Below are positions 8,876 to 18,500 of a stretch of DNA of 52,072 nt, piece after piece (position 1 is the first letter of the stretch; every line of letters starts with the position of its first letter). Where the stretch lies: contig NZ_MRCD01000054.1 in the NCBI RefSeq assembly GCF_001904745.1, positions 1 through 52,072 of the forward strand, given 5' to 3'. The notes beneath the pieces were generated by a model. That model searched no databases. It was not told the origin of the DNA and saw only the letters and a list, made by a program, of their open reading frames with translations. This stretch comes from Calothrix sp. HK-06. Its GTDB lineage: Bacteria; Cyanobacteriota; Cyanobacteriia; Cyanobacteriales; Nostocaceae. The translations under genes and the position numbers were made by a program.

Positions 8876-9058
8876 AGAACTAATGTCGCATCATTTTATA
8901 CATATCGACCCTTAGTTAATGCACGAAAAAACCAGAATGGTGATACTTATTTTTATGTATTTGTTAAGGCAATAAAACAAGGTGTTATGGGAATCCTTTG
9001 GTATGGATTTAACACTACCAAAGAACGAAACGATTTGCATTACAACTTTCAATCGTAA
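8876..9058 (+). pseudogene. Possible decayed coding remnant
   Basis: In the 407 bp between the cyclase and the sugar dehydrogenase there is one open frame of 60 codons without a start codon. It contains NGDTYFYVFVKAIKQGVMG and ILWYGFNTTKERND. The composition looks protein-like but I do not recognise the family. The rest of this gap shows nothing clear. Confidence 0.25.
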
Positions 9059-9188
9059 ACAGGCACCTATCAAACAACCTTACAAGAAATTGAATCACAT
9101 CTATACTACTGAGCGAAAATAGAAGTAATTTTCTGCTATAATTTATCTTGCACGTAGTTATAATTTTTACATTATTCTTTCCAGTTGC

Positions 9189-10643
9189 ATGAAAAAGTTA
9201 TACGTTATTTTTTGTATTTGCTTACTTATTATTTCAATTTTAGCTTTTTCTAGTATCTCTCAAGCTCAAATAATTGACCCGATCCCTGAAAAAATAGAAA
9301 AATCAAAACTAGCTGTAGGATTGCAAGAAGTTGCACAAATTCCCAAAAGTGGAACTGGACGAGAAAGAGTACCGCGATTGAACTTTTTAACCCATGCAGG
9401 TGATGGTAGCGGCAGGTTATTTGTTAATGATATGCGAGGAAAGCTATATGTGATTATTAATGGTAAAGCTTCTTTATACTTAAATTTTAAAAACTTAGTA
9501 TGTTCAGGCTTTAGCTATGATACTTCACAACAGGGTTTTTCCTATTTTGCTTTTCACCCAGAATTTGCTAAAAATGGAATTTTATACACTGTACATAGTG
9601 AAGATAAGAATAATCGTATCCCTGATTTTCCTGTTATCAAAAAGATTACTGATAACAAAGGCAATACTATAGAAAGTTCTCACCACGATGTAATTCTGGA
9701 GTGGAAAGCTGCGAACCCAGCGGCAAATACTTTTACCGGGACATTTCGGGAAATAATGCGTATTGAACAGCCCTACGAAGACCATAATACGGGTCAATTA
9801 GGTTTTAATCCTAATGCTAAACCGGGAGATACCGATTATGGTATGTTGTATATTGCTTTAGCTGATGGTGGGAGTAATGGCTTTCCTGTCAGTGATACAG
9901 ACCCCCTCGATAATGCACAAGACCTCAGTACACCTTTAGGTAAAATTCTCCGGATAAATCCTTTTGGGAACAATAGTGCTAATGGCAAGTATGGCATTCC
10001 GCAGGATAATCCTTTTGTTAATGATAGGAATCCAAAAACATTAGGAGAAATTTGGGCTTATGGGTTGCGTAACCCCCATCGTTTTAGCTGGGATATGGGT
10101 AGCGATCGAAAAATGTTGATTGTTGATACTGGTCAGGCTTTTATAGAAGAAGTAAATCTTGGTATCAAAGGAGCTAATTATGGATGGGGGAATCGGGAAG
10201 GGACTTGGGTTATAGATGAAAGAAATGAGAATGTTCTGTTCCCTTTACCTAAAGATGATGGCAAGTATGGTTATACCTACCCTGTTGCCCAATATAGCCA
10301 TCATATACCAAAGGATTATCCAGGTTTTTATGGAATTGCAATTACAGGTGGTTATGTTTATAGGGGTAAAGCGATTCCGGAATTAGTCGGTCAATATATT
10401 TTTGCAGATTTTGGCAATGACGCGCGTTTTTTTCATGTACCTGTAGATGAGCTTGTAAATGGTAAACAGGCAAAGATAAAAGAACTTAGGCTTTTTGATG
10501 GGAAACAAGAAGCTACTTTTCTCCAAATTATTGGTAGCAAACGTTCTGATGTCCGGTTTGGGACAGATGAAGAGGGGGAAATATATGTTACGTCCAAGAG
10601 TGATGGTAAAGTGAGAAAAGTTATTCCTGTACCAAAAATATAG
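9189..10643 (+). CDS. PQQ-type glucose/sorbosone dehydrogenase, exported
   Basis: A 484-residue beta-propeller enzyme of the soluble glucose dehydrogenase/sorbosone dehydrogenase family, expected to oxidise aldoses to lactones with PQQ outside the cytoplasm. A signal peptide covers residues 1-26 (ending SQA). Family motifs are visible: RLNFLTHAGDGSGRLFV near the start, DHNTGQLGFNP with the likely catalytic His near 199, LGKILRINPFG, and EIWAYGLRNPHRFSWD. It lies 5 bp upstream of a gluconolactonase gene, so the pair would convert an aldose to an aldonic acid. No PQQ synthesis gene is in the window; most cyanobacteria are not known to make PQQ, so the cofactor may be external. Confidence 0.85.
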   Translation: MKKLYVIFCICLLIISILAFSSISQAQIIDPIPEKIEKSKLAVGLQEVAQIPKSGTGRERVPRLNFLTHAGDGSGRLFVNDMRGKLYVIINGKASLYLNFKNLVCSGFSYDTSQQGFSYFAFHPEFAKNGILYTVHSEDKNNRIPDFPVIKKITDNKGNTIESSHHDVILEWKAANPAANTFTGTFREIMRIEQPYEDHNTGQLGFNPNAKPGDTDYGMLYIALADGGSNGFPVSDTDPLDNAQDLSTPLGKILRINPFGNNSANGKYGIPQDNPFVNDRNPKTLGEIWAYGLRNPHRFSWDMGSDRKMLIVDTGQAFIEEVNLGIKGANYGWGNREGTWVIDERNENVLFPLPKDDGKYGYTYPVAQYSHHIPKDYPGFYGIAITGGYVYRGKAIPELVGQYIFADFGNDARFFHVPVDELVNGKQAKIKELRLFDGKQEATFLQIIGSKRSDVRFGTDEEGEIYVTSKSDGKVRKVIPVPKI

Positions 10644-10648
10644 TGTAG

Positions 10649-11587
10649 ATGAGAAAAATGGCTTTACAACAACTAAGAGTGTGCAGTTTATTAATAAGCT
10701 TGTTGATGGTACAGCAAAGCTCCGAAAACACTTACGCTACTATACCAGCTATTGCAGATAGCAACGCCAAGGTAGAAAAGTTGTCTGATGGTTTCAAATT
10801 TACAGAAGGACCAGTCTGGAATCCTAGCGGCTTTTTACTCTTTAGTGATATCCCTGCCGATACAATCTATAAATGGGCGCCTAACGCTATTTCTGTATTT
10901 CGTCGTCCTGCGGGAAATCCCAACGGTAATACTTTTGATCGACAAGGACGATTAATTACTGCTCAACATAACCGCCAACTGACACGTACAGAAAAAAACG
11001 GTAAAATAACAATCTTGGCTGAACGCTACCAAGGAAAACGTCTCAATAGTCCTAACGATGTTGTAGTTAAGTCGAATGGTAGCATTTATTTTACTGACCC
11101 ACCCTACGGTATTCAAAAGCAACAGGAAGAACTTGGCTTTTATGGTATCTATCGCTGGAAACCAAATGGAACCCTAACATTGTTGAACAAACAGATGGTG
11201 CGTCCCAATGGAATTGCATTCTCGCCAGATGAGACAAAATTATATGTCAGTGATTCTGAAAAATTACATATCCGCGTTTTTGATGTCCAGTCAGACGGGA
11301 CATTAGCTAACAGTAGGGTGTTTGCAGAGTTGCCTGGGCCCACAGATAAAGGTGTACCTGATGGGATGAAGGTCGATGTTAAAGGCAATGTTTACTGTAG
11401 TGGTTCAGGAGGAGTATGGATTTTTTCGCCAAAAGGTCAACTTCTGGGCAAAATTCCTGTCCCCCAATCAGTAACAAATTTAGCTTGGGGCAATAAAGAT
11501 TACAAAACGCTTTATATTACAGCAGGGAACAGTATTTACCGTATTCGCTTGAATATTGCAGGGACAATAATGATTAATACTTTATGA
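10649..11587 (+). CDS. SMP-30/gluconolactonase family protein, exported
   Basis: A 312-residue calcium-dependent lactonase-like beta-propeller (SGL family) expected to open sugar lactones. It has a signal-like hydrophobic N terminus (about residues 8-24). Motifs include FTEGPVWNPSGFLLFSDI, NSPNDVVVKSNGSIYFTDPP, RPNGIAFSPDETKLYVSD and PDGMKVDVKGNVYC, which carry the metal-binding Glu, Asn and Asp of the family. It follows the dehydrogenase by 5 bp and is surely co-transcribed. Its 3' end overlaps the convergent ABC transporter gene by 6 bp. ATG 10658 is an alternative start. Confidence 0.88.
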   Translation: MRKMALQQLRVCSLLISLLMVQQSSENTYATIPAIADSNAKVEKLSDGFKFTEGPVWNPSGFLLFSDIPADTIYKWAPNAISVFRRPAGNPNGNTFDRQGRLITAQHNRQLTRTEKNGKITILAERYQGKRLNSPNDVVVKSNGSIYFTDPPYGIQKQQEELGFYGIYRWKPNGTLTLLNKQMVRPNGIAFSPDETKLYVSDSEKLHIRVFDVQSDGTLANSRVFAELPGPTDKGVPDGMKVDVKGNVYCSGSGGVWIFSPKGQLLGKIPVPQSVTNLAWGNKDYKTLYITAGNSIYRIRLNIAGTIMINTL

Positions 11588-13279
11588 TTTCCTGATTTGC
11601 CAATTTTCAGCATCTAATATCTCTAATATTAGATTGTGATATTGAAGTAGAGTAGGACGATGACCAACACTGATAAAAGTTGTCCGCGTATTCAACAAAT
11701 GTTGATATACATTTTCCTCGTTTTTAATATCCAAAGCACTAGTTGCCTCATCTAAAATTGCATATTTTGGCTTATAAATTAAGAGGCGGGCAAAAGCAAC
11801 ACGCTGTTGTTCTCCTAAAGAAAGCACATCAGCCCAATCTTTTTCAACATCAAAACCACCGAATCTTAACGCTAAATCTGGTAGGTTTACCTGTTGCAAT
11901 ACTTTATGCAGTTCTTCTTCACTAATAGTATCCTGCGACAAAGGATATACTAACTGTTTACGAAGAGTTCCCAAAACCATGTAAGGACGCTGAGGCAAAA
12001 ATAGGATTTCATCTAATCTTGGTCGGATAATTGTCCCACTACCAGAATTCCATAAACCAGCGATAGCTCGCAATAAAGAACTTTTACCACAGCCACTCGT
12101 ACCTATAATTAACATTCCTTGTCCAGTTTGCAGGTTGACCGAAACATCCTGCAATAAAATTCTTTGATATTTGGGTGTATACAATTTCAGGTTTTGGAAT
12201 GCGAAACAGCTATCTTCTAAGGTATTAATAGTTGTATCCTGAATACTCCCAGTAGTAATTCCTCTGTTTGATTGTTGCAGAAAATTATAAAATTCATATA
12301 AACGTTCAATTCCAACAGCAAAACCAACCAGTTCGTGGAAAGTCCTGACAATCACATACATGGCATTAAAAAGTTGATTAAATGCCCCTTGAGATTCAGC
12401 AAGTTTACCAACTTCCAACTCACCAGCAAAAATAATAGGAGCAATAATTACTGCTGGTATAATCCACGGAATATACTGATAAAGCCTGACGAAAGCATTC
12501 AAAAATAGTTCTTGCCAAAAGAGAATTTTCTTGTAATTTATAAATACTTGGTTAAATAGATACTTAACTTGATTTAATTCTTGCGCTTCTCCTCGATAAA
12601 AGGCAACAGATTCAGCATTTTCCCGGAGACGTAATAAACCAAAACGAAAGTTAGCTTCTTTTTTTTCCTGCTCGAAATTGAGTTGAACTAATTTTCTTCC
12701 AAATAACCAAGTTGTGATCAGCGTTCCACTTCCAACATAAATAAGCAAAACAATCATCAAAGTGGGTGAAATACCCCAGAGTACAGTGCTAAAAGCAATC
12801 ACCTGTAAACAGGTGTATAACATATCAAAGAAGAAGGATAGAAACCCATCAGCAAACTTGTTAATATCTTCAGATATTCGTTGATCTGGGTTATCAATTT
12901 CGCTCTGATATTGGCTGAGTTCATAAAAAGCCCGATTTCTAAAATATTTACTTAAAAAATAATTAGTCAACCACCTTCGCCAATAGAGAGTCAGTTTTTT
13001 GCGTATGTAGTTGTATGCAGCCCAAATAATCACTAAAATCAGATATAGCCCAAACAAGTTCCAAGTAGTAGCCCAGAATTTATCCCCATCCTTTGCAGCC
13101 AGTGCGGAAATAACATTACCCTGTTGAGTGTTGCTGATGACATTCACATGGGTAGCAACTAGATTAATTGCAATCAGGCTCAATAGTAAACTGAGCGCGC
13201 CCCATTTTTCATTCCCACACAAGTAGAGTTGGGAAATAGCCCAAAATTTATGAAAAAAAGTTCGGTTAAGCTTATTCAT
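11582..13279 (-). CDS. ABC transporter, fused permease-ATPase (YddA/McyH type)
   Basis: A 565-residue half-transporter with an SbmA/BacA-like membrane domain (about 1-330; YIRKKLTLYWRRWLTNYFLS and NPDQRISEDINKFADGF are typical) fused to an ATPase with Walker A GTSGCGKSS, LSLGEQQRVAFARLL as signature, and Walker B AILDEATSALD. Proteins of this type include YddA, Rv1819c and the cyanobacterial McyH-like exporters linked to peptide natural products; others carry vitamins or siderophores. The substrate cannot be told from sequence. It lies on the lanthipeptide strand between the two loci but has no peptidase domain, so a role in lanthipeptide export is only a possibility. Confidence 0.88.
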   Translation of the reverse strand: MNKLNRTFFHKFWAISQLYLCGNEKWGALSLLLSLIAINLVATHVNVISNTQQGNVISALAAKDGDKFWATTWNLFGLYLILVIIWAAYNYIRKKLTLYWRRWLTNYFLSKYFRNRAFYELSQYQSEIDNPDQRISEDINKFADGFLSFFFDMLYTCLQVIAFSTVLWGISPTLMIVLLIYVGSGTLITTWLFGRKLVQLNFEQEKKEANFRFGLLRLRENAESVAFYRGEAQELNQVKYLFNQVFINYKKILFWQELFLNAFVRLYQYIPWIIPAVIIAPIIFAGELEVGKLAESQGAFNQLFNAMYVIVRTFHELVGFAVGIERLYEFYNFLQQSNRGITTGSIQDTTINTLEDSCFAFQNLKLYTPKYQRILLQDVSVNLQTGQGMLIIGTSGCGKSSLLRAIAGLWNSGSGTIIRPRLDEILFLPQRPYMVLGTLRKQLVYPLSQDTISEEELHKVLQQVNLPDLALRFGGFDVEKDWADVLSLGEQQRVAFARLLIYKPKYAILDEATSALDIKNEENVYQHLLNTRTTFISVGHRPTLLQYHNLILEILDAENWQIRKS

Positions 13280-13297
13280 CTTATTGTTTTTTTTTAA

Positions 13298-13786
13298 CAG
13301 GACTTATGCAAAAGGCACAAAATGCTGGCACGGCTTCGCCCCCGCTGCACGATAATTGAAATTATGCCAAACGCATATAAACGCCTGGACGTTACTCCAT
13401 ATTAATGATTCAATATTTTTATATTTTTATTTTCCAAATGTATCATCAACTAAATAATTAGTTTTTAAAGGGCAATAATAAACTTTGTCTAGCCTATCAA
13501 TATAAAGCATTAAATTCTTTACCGCATACCAACTTAGTAAATAGTGACAGTAATCGAGTTTTGTAAATTTCATATTTAATCAGCAACTAAAATTGCAAAG
13601 TAGTTATAATTTTCTCATTAAAGTGAGAATAATAATATTTTTATTACTTATGATGCCTGTAATTAAAAATCTATTTTTAAAAATGAAGAATTTACTGTTT
13701 TTACTTGCGTTTTAAGCATTAGTAGCTGGGTTTACACCGATGGCGCGGCTTCGCCGAGACTAATTGTGCCAGTTGCGTAAGTCCTG
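13298..13786. mobile_element. Inverted-repeat element, MITE or IS remnant
   Basis: A 22-bp inverted repeat brackets 489 bp: 13298-13319 begins caggacttatgca and 13765-13786 ends tgcgtaagtcctg, with 19 of 22 positions complementary. No transposase frame survives inside. The interior is AT-rich with two short cggcttcgcc palindromes. Similar gacttacgca-type ends are common on cyanobacterial insertion sequences and their non-autonomous derivatives. It fills most of the 870-bp gap upstream of the ABC transporter gene. Confidence 0.6.
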
Positions 13787-13995
13787 AAAAAATGGCGCAC
13801 ATTGCAAACTTTGCAGCTACTGCCACTATAATCCAAGATTCGCATGAGCGATTGTAAACCTGCGTGATATCAAAGGACTAGTCAGGTCAACTTTGCAAAC
13901 AAGCTTAGTTAATGGCTATCTTTCCCTATATAAGATTTCTTCAGGTACAGTTATGCGTAATGCTCATAGGTTAAAAACTGAGTTGGTTTAAAATT

Positions 13996-14160
13996 ATGAC
14001 TTTACCGGATTATAGTATAGATATTAGTAGCTTGCAAGGGCAAAATCCTATAATGAAGAGATATTTAAGAAAAATTAAAGTAAATCAGGCGATTATTGGC
14101 TATATGGATATAATTTTCAACTGGCTCTTTGTAAGAGGGTACTTTCCTGATGAAGGCTAA
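13996..14160 (+). CDS. Possible small ORF overlapping the DUF4380 start
   Basis: A 54-codon frame starting MTLPDYSIDISSLQGQ and ending WLFVRGYFPDEG. Its stop overlaps the start of the next gene by 11 bp, an arrangement compatible with translational coupling. The C-terminal half is hydrophobic. I do not recognise it and see no clear ribosome site, so it may be chance or a remnant. Confidence 0.3.
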   Translation: MTLPDYSIDISSLQGQNPIMKRYLRKIKVNQAIIGYMDIIFNWLFVRGYFPDEG

Positions 14161-15142
14161 AAGCTTGCTATTATTTTGTTTGGGATTCTTGATCACAGTT
14201 TGTTGTTATTTAGAAGTAACCGCAAATATCCCGGCAAAAATTACAGTCACAAAAACCAATTACCAAGGCTGGCGAGATTCTTATATTTTAAGTAATGGTC
14301 AAGTAGAAGCGGTTGTAGTCCCAAAAGTTGGACGGGTGATGCAGTTTCGCTTCAAGGGTGGAGAAGGTACATTCTGGGAAAATGACCAGGTGTATGGTAA
14401 AGCGCCTAATATCAAATCTAAGGAATGGGGCTATTTTGGCGCCGGGGGTGATAAAACCTGGCCTGCACCTCAATCTGCATGGGAAAAAATTACAGGACGA
14501 GGTTGGCCCCCACCAGCTACGTTTGATTCTATACCAGTTACCGCAAGAGTTAATCGCAACGATGTAACGCTGATTTCTCCCATTGACCCCTTCTACGGCA
14601 TTCGTACCTTCCGTACAATAACACTTGAACAACACAAACCCGTAATGAAAATTACCACAACTTACGAAAAAGTCAAGGGTAAGCCACAAAATGTTTCTAT
14701 ATGGATAGTTACACAGTTACGTGACCCAGTTGCAGCCTACGCAGCGCTACCCCAACCGTCGATTTTTCCTGAAGGTTATAACAAGCAATCTGAAAATTTA
14801 CCAGCTAACTTAAAAGTAGACAACGGCTTATTGTCCTTAACACGCGACCGTAATAAATCCCACAAAATAGGCTGCGATGCTAGTACATTATTATGGATGG
14901 GCGAAAAAGTCGCAGTCCGCATTGACTCACCAAGAGTACCTGGAGCTAGTTATCCCGACAACAACAGTAGTGCCGAAATTTATACCAACTTAGACCCAAA
15001 GGCTTACGTAGAGCTTGAATTTCTAAGCCCGCTAAAAACACTGCGAGTCGGCGAAAAAATGGATTTTACTACCACATATACTTTAATTCCCCGCATAACT
15101 GAGAATGCTGAACAAGAAGCCAGGAAAATTCTGGGACGATAA
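14150..15142 (+). CDS. DUF4380 (mutarotase-like) exported protein
   Basis: A 330-residue protein of the DUF4380 family, which has the fold of aldose 1-epimerases. A signal peptide covers about residues 1-25. The diagnostic region LSNGQVEAVVVPKVGRVMQF, then KGGEGTFWEND, matches the family start. WGYFGAGGDKTWPAPQ and DPFYGIRTFRTI follow. The catalytic residues of true epimerases cannot be assigned with confidence. It is on the same strand as the dehydrogenase-lactonase pair but 2.5 kb away, across an opposed gene. A role in extracellular sugar handling is inferred. Confidence 0.8.
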   Translation: MKAKSLLLFCLGFLITVCCYLEVTANIPAKITVTKTNYQGWRDSYILSNGQVEAVVVPKVGRVMQFRFKGGEGTFWENDQVYGKAPNIKSKEWGYFGAGGDKTWPAPQSAWEKITGRGWPPPATFDSIPVTARVNRNDVTLISPIDPFYGIRTFRTITLEQHKPVMKITTTYEKVKGKPQNVSIWIVTQLRDPVAAYAALPQPSIFPEGYNKQSENLPANLKVDNGLLSLTRDRNKSHKIGCDASTLLWMGEKVAVRIDSPRVPGASYPDNNSSAEIYTNLDPKAYVELEFLSPLKTLRVGEKMDFTTTYTLIPRITENAEQEARKILGR

Positions 15143-15153
15143 TAAGGGGAGTA

Positions 15154-15226
15154 ATTAAAGCCTCTCCCCGCTTGCCGAAGCGGCACACTGCGTGAACGGG
15201 GAGAGGTTTGGAGAGGGGTCTTTAAT
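15154..15226. repeat. Palindromic repeat (cctctcccc family)
   Basis: A 73-bp element with attaaag and ctttaat at its ends and an inner cctctccccg / cggggagagg pair. The core recurs at 35858-35904 and, in altered form, at 41625-41670. Its right end supplies the stop codon of the truncated HlyD frame. On the plus strand it could also act as terminator for the DUF4380 gene. Confidence 0.7.
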
Positions 15227-15488
15227 TGTCCCGCGCGCACCCAGCAGCAGTTTGTTGATTTTTATTATTTGTAGGCATAATCACAGCATTCTCGCCCGTA
15301 TATACAGATAGTTTTATAAACAAAGTCGAGATAGTAGTAACTCCTAACAAACTTAACATTCCTAACAGACTCCATAAGAAGATAAAGCTACGAGGGGAGG
15401 CAATTCGCGGTAGTACAGAGTTTTCTTTACTTTGAGTATACTGGCGAATTGCATCAGTACGGAATAACGCGCGATTTTCATCTTTCAT
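15222..15488 (-). pseudogene. Truncated HlyD-type membrane fusion protein
   Basis: An 88-residue frame matching the N terminus of cyanobacterial HlyD-like secretion proteins: ALFRTDAIRQYTQSKENSVL, then PRIASPRSFIFLWSLLGML, leading into one membrane helix (about 33-55). Full proteins run to 400-500 residues with a coiled coil and lipoyl-like domain; here the frame stops inside a palindromic repeat shortly after the helix. It begins 14 bp after the lanM stop, so it was the third gene of the locus 2 operon. It is probably non-functional, though a short membrane anchor cannot be excluded. Confidence 0.7.
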
Positions 15489-15502
15489 TTATTTTTGTCT
15501 CC

Positions 15503-18500
15503 CTAATTAAACAAAAGTACTGAGGGGAGTAAATCTGGATGTGCTAACCGTAGGAGTTCGTAACCAATTCCTGCCACTCCTTGAAAAAAGCCAGGTGTGT
15601 AAGCATCTCTAGGAAGTTGAGGAGAAATACAAAAAGTACCTTCTTGTTCTGCTCTATTAACAATCCAGCTAACTTGTTTGTGAATTTTTTCTAGTAATTC
15701 AGGACAATTAAGTTTGAGTGACGCTGTGAGAAGTACATCAATGCGTCCCAAATTACCACAGCAGAGGTTATCTATTTCCTGCCAGCTACACTTTTGCGTT
15801 GTTTGCAAAGCAATTTCAATTTCTTGGCGAATTTCATCAGTGTCAATAATCGCTAAACTATCCAAACGACTCAAACCAATACCAGGGGCGCCATGACACC
15901 AGCTAATATTAAATGTTGGTTTGCCGTCAACAATCGCATTCGGTCTAAAATCGGGCCAGTTGGCTGCGGTTGGAGAAAATACTTGTCGTTCGTATTCAAT
16001 TGCTTCTAAAGCTGCTTGTAAAAAATCAGTACGCTTAGTTGCTTGATATAGCCGTAATAAAGCGCAAGCAATTCCTGCTGCTCCATGAGAAAATCCAGTT
16101 ATTAGCTTGCCATTGATAGTTGCCCAAGCTTTAAAGCCTGAATCGCTGGTGATGCGGTGGTTGAGTAAATGTTCACCACATGAAGAAGCTACCTCTAAAA
16201 CAGAAGATTCGCCAACAGCATCGTATAAAGCTAACAGTCCTAAAATTGTGCCAGCAGAACCTACGGTAATATCAAAAGAGCGGTCGTTGGCAATTAAGTT
16301 AGGAGTAATTAAAGTTGCAACATGTTTGGCATCTTCTAAAAGAGCGGGTTCCCCTAAGAATTGGCTGCTCCGTACTAAGGCATATATAAGAGAACCTAAC
16401 CCCACAGCTCCACCCATACCAATTTTCTTGGCAATTCTAGAATCAGATTGAGAATTTTGTAACATCTGGCGAATGGGAAGCAAAGCACTCAGCGCCAAGT
16501 CCTTAAATCCAGCACCAGGAGTGATTTTTTCCAAAGCAGCTAAAAATAAGGCAACACCAGCACAACCGTCTCCCAAGTTATAGCCGATAGGCTGAAACTG
16601 GAAGCGTTGGGCATCATGAATATATATCATACCAATCCAGGTGGCGCCACCATCGGCAGCATAAATAGCCCTTTGTTGTAATTCTCTGCCAATTTTTACT
16701 GCTTGTTGAATTAATCGTTCCTGAGTTAAGGAGACAATAGTATCTGTTAATTCCTCATCTTTAGAGGCAATTATATTAATTCTGGCAACGCGCGAATATA
16801 GGGAACTTTTAATTATTGCTAGTTGTTGATTGAGATTGCATTCGCTCAGGGTTTGGATGGACTCAATTACACGGTTATAGCTAGGCTCTTGAAAGCATTG
16901 CTCAATAATTTGATTGGGAGCAACAGTCATTCCATCGCTATTGCAAGTAATTGTGAAAAAGGGGATATCCAACTGTTCCATTGCTTGTTTTTCCACAGTA
17001 AGTATAGGTAATAATGACGCTTTTTCCTCACTTACCAAAAACCCTCGGCTGAGAACATCCAATGCAATACTCCAGTCTGCTCCATCTCGTAGATATTTGG
17101 GGTCAAAGGTTTGATTGAGCAAAACAGTGTAAACTTGAGTAGGGCGACACACGAACCGCACGCGCTGATCAATAAAGCTTGCCAAAGGACTCTCACTATC
17201 TAGAAGTGCTGCTTGTTTTTGCATTAAAAAGCGATACATCAACTGGAAACCATCCACCAGTTCGCTAACATAATCATTTGGCGATAAAGGTTTACCATTC
17301 AAAATAGGAGTATTAGCTTGGGATGGTAAAGAAACCGACTTGCTAATTACAAGTTCCATATTGTCTGTATTTATATCCCGCCATTGCCGCGCGCGGTAAT
17401 TAATCTTCTGTTCGCCAACACCTCCCAAACCACTGATGTCATAAGCTGCTTGGTTATTTTGCTCAAATTCCCAACGCGGTAGCATACCAGTACTTAACAC
17501 CGAATCGTAAACTAGCTGTTTGGCAATTGATTCTGCTTGCGCTTCCCCATCCCCACAAGCTGTTTCTTCCCGTTCTCTTGGTTGCATTAGCATCTCTGGG
17601 TCTATAAGAACTAGATGCTCGCCATTAGCAATTAAATTTTCGTAATGACAGTCAGTACCCGCTAAGATATAGAGCATACAGGTTAGCATTCCAGCCCGTT
17701 GATAAAAACGCTGCGCTGCTGCCTCCGAATCACAGGGCAAATGTTCGACAAATTCTACCCAACCATAGGTAGAGCGATTAAGAACTTTAATAATTTTAAA
17801 AGGTAAGGAAACACCCTGATGATTACACCAATCGAGTAACTCAAAATAAGCAACTTCTATACCTAAATCTTTAGGTTTGTAAATCAACTTTAATCCAGAA
17901 GCAAAGGTCAGAGCAATAACATGGCGCCCTTGATTATGCGAATCAGAAAGTGCAGATTCAATGGTAATAATTTGCCCCAAGTCACTGTCACCTGCTTGGA
18001 AAGTTTGTTGGATGTCCTGCAAGTCAGATGCCAAGCGTTGCAAAAATTCTGCTGTTGCATCAACCCAAAAATCAATTGCAACTGCCACTAAGCGAGCTAA
18101 AACGCTATATTCTTGGAAAAAAGACTTCAGTCCATCACTAAGAAGCTTTTCAACAAATTTTTGATACTGCTCTTTACCGCAAGTCCCTTGCTTTATCCCT
18201 ATTAAACGATTAAGGGAAGGTTGTTGAAATGACCGAAAAATTGAGAATTCTAGCGCTAAGGTTCCAGCACATAATTTAGCTACGCGCTTGAGTAAACCAT
18301 GCTCTAAGCTGTTAACAGCGTTATCAGTCAGAAGCTTCTGTAACTTATAACCTTGAGCTTCTAATTCATTAATTCGCCCATTTAATTTATTTTGAGCAAC
18401 TTGAATAAAAGGTATATAAATGTCCTCAAAGGGAAGCGGGTCTTCAGCAATAACGCAGCGATGAGGCTTTGATATTTCTCCATGTTCCCACTGTTTTTGA

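Noticed and set aside
11582-13279. YddA/McyH-type ABC transporter as a second lanthipeptide exporter
   Set aside because: It has no peptidase domain, does not share the precursor upstream segment and lies tail-to-tail with sugar genes; the link is possible but unsupported.
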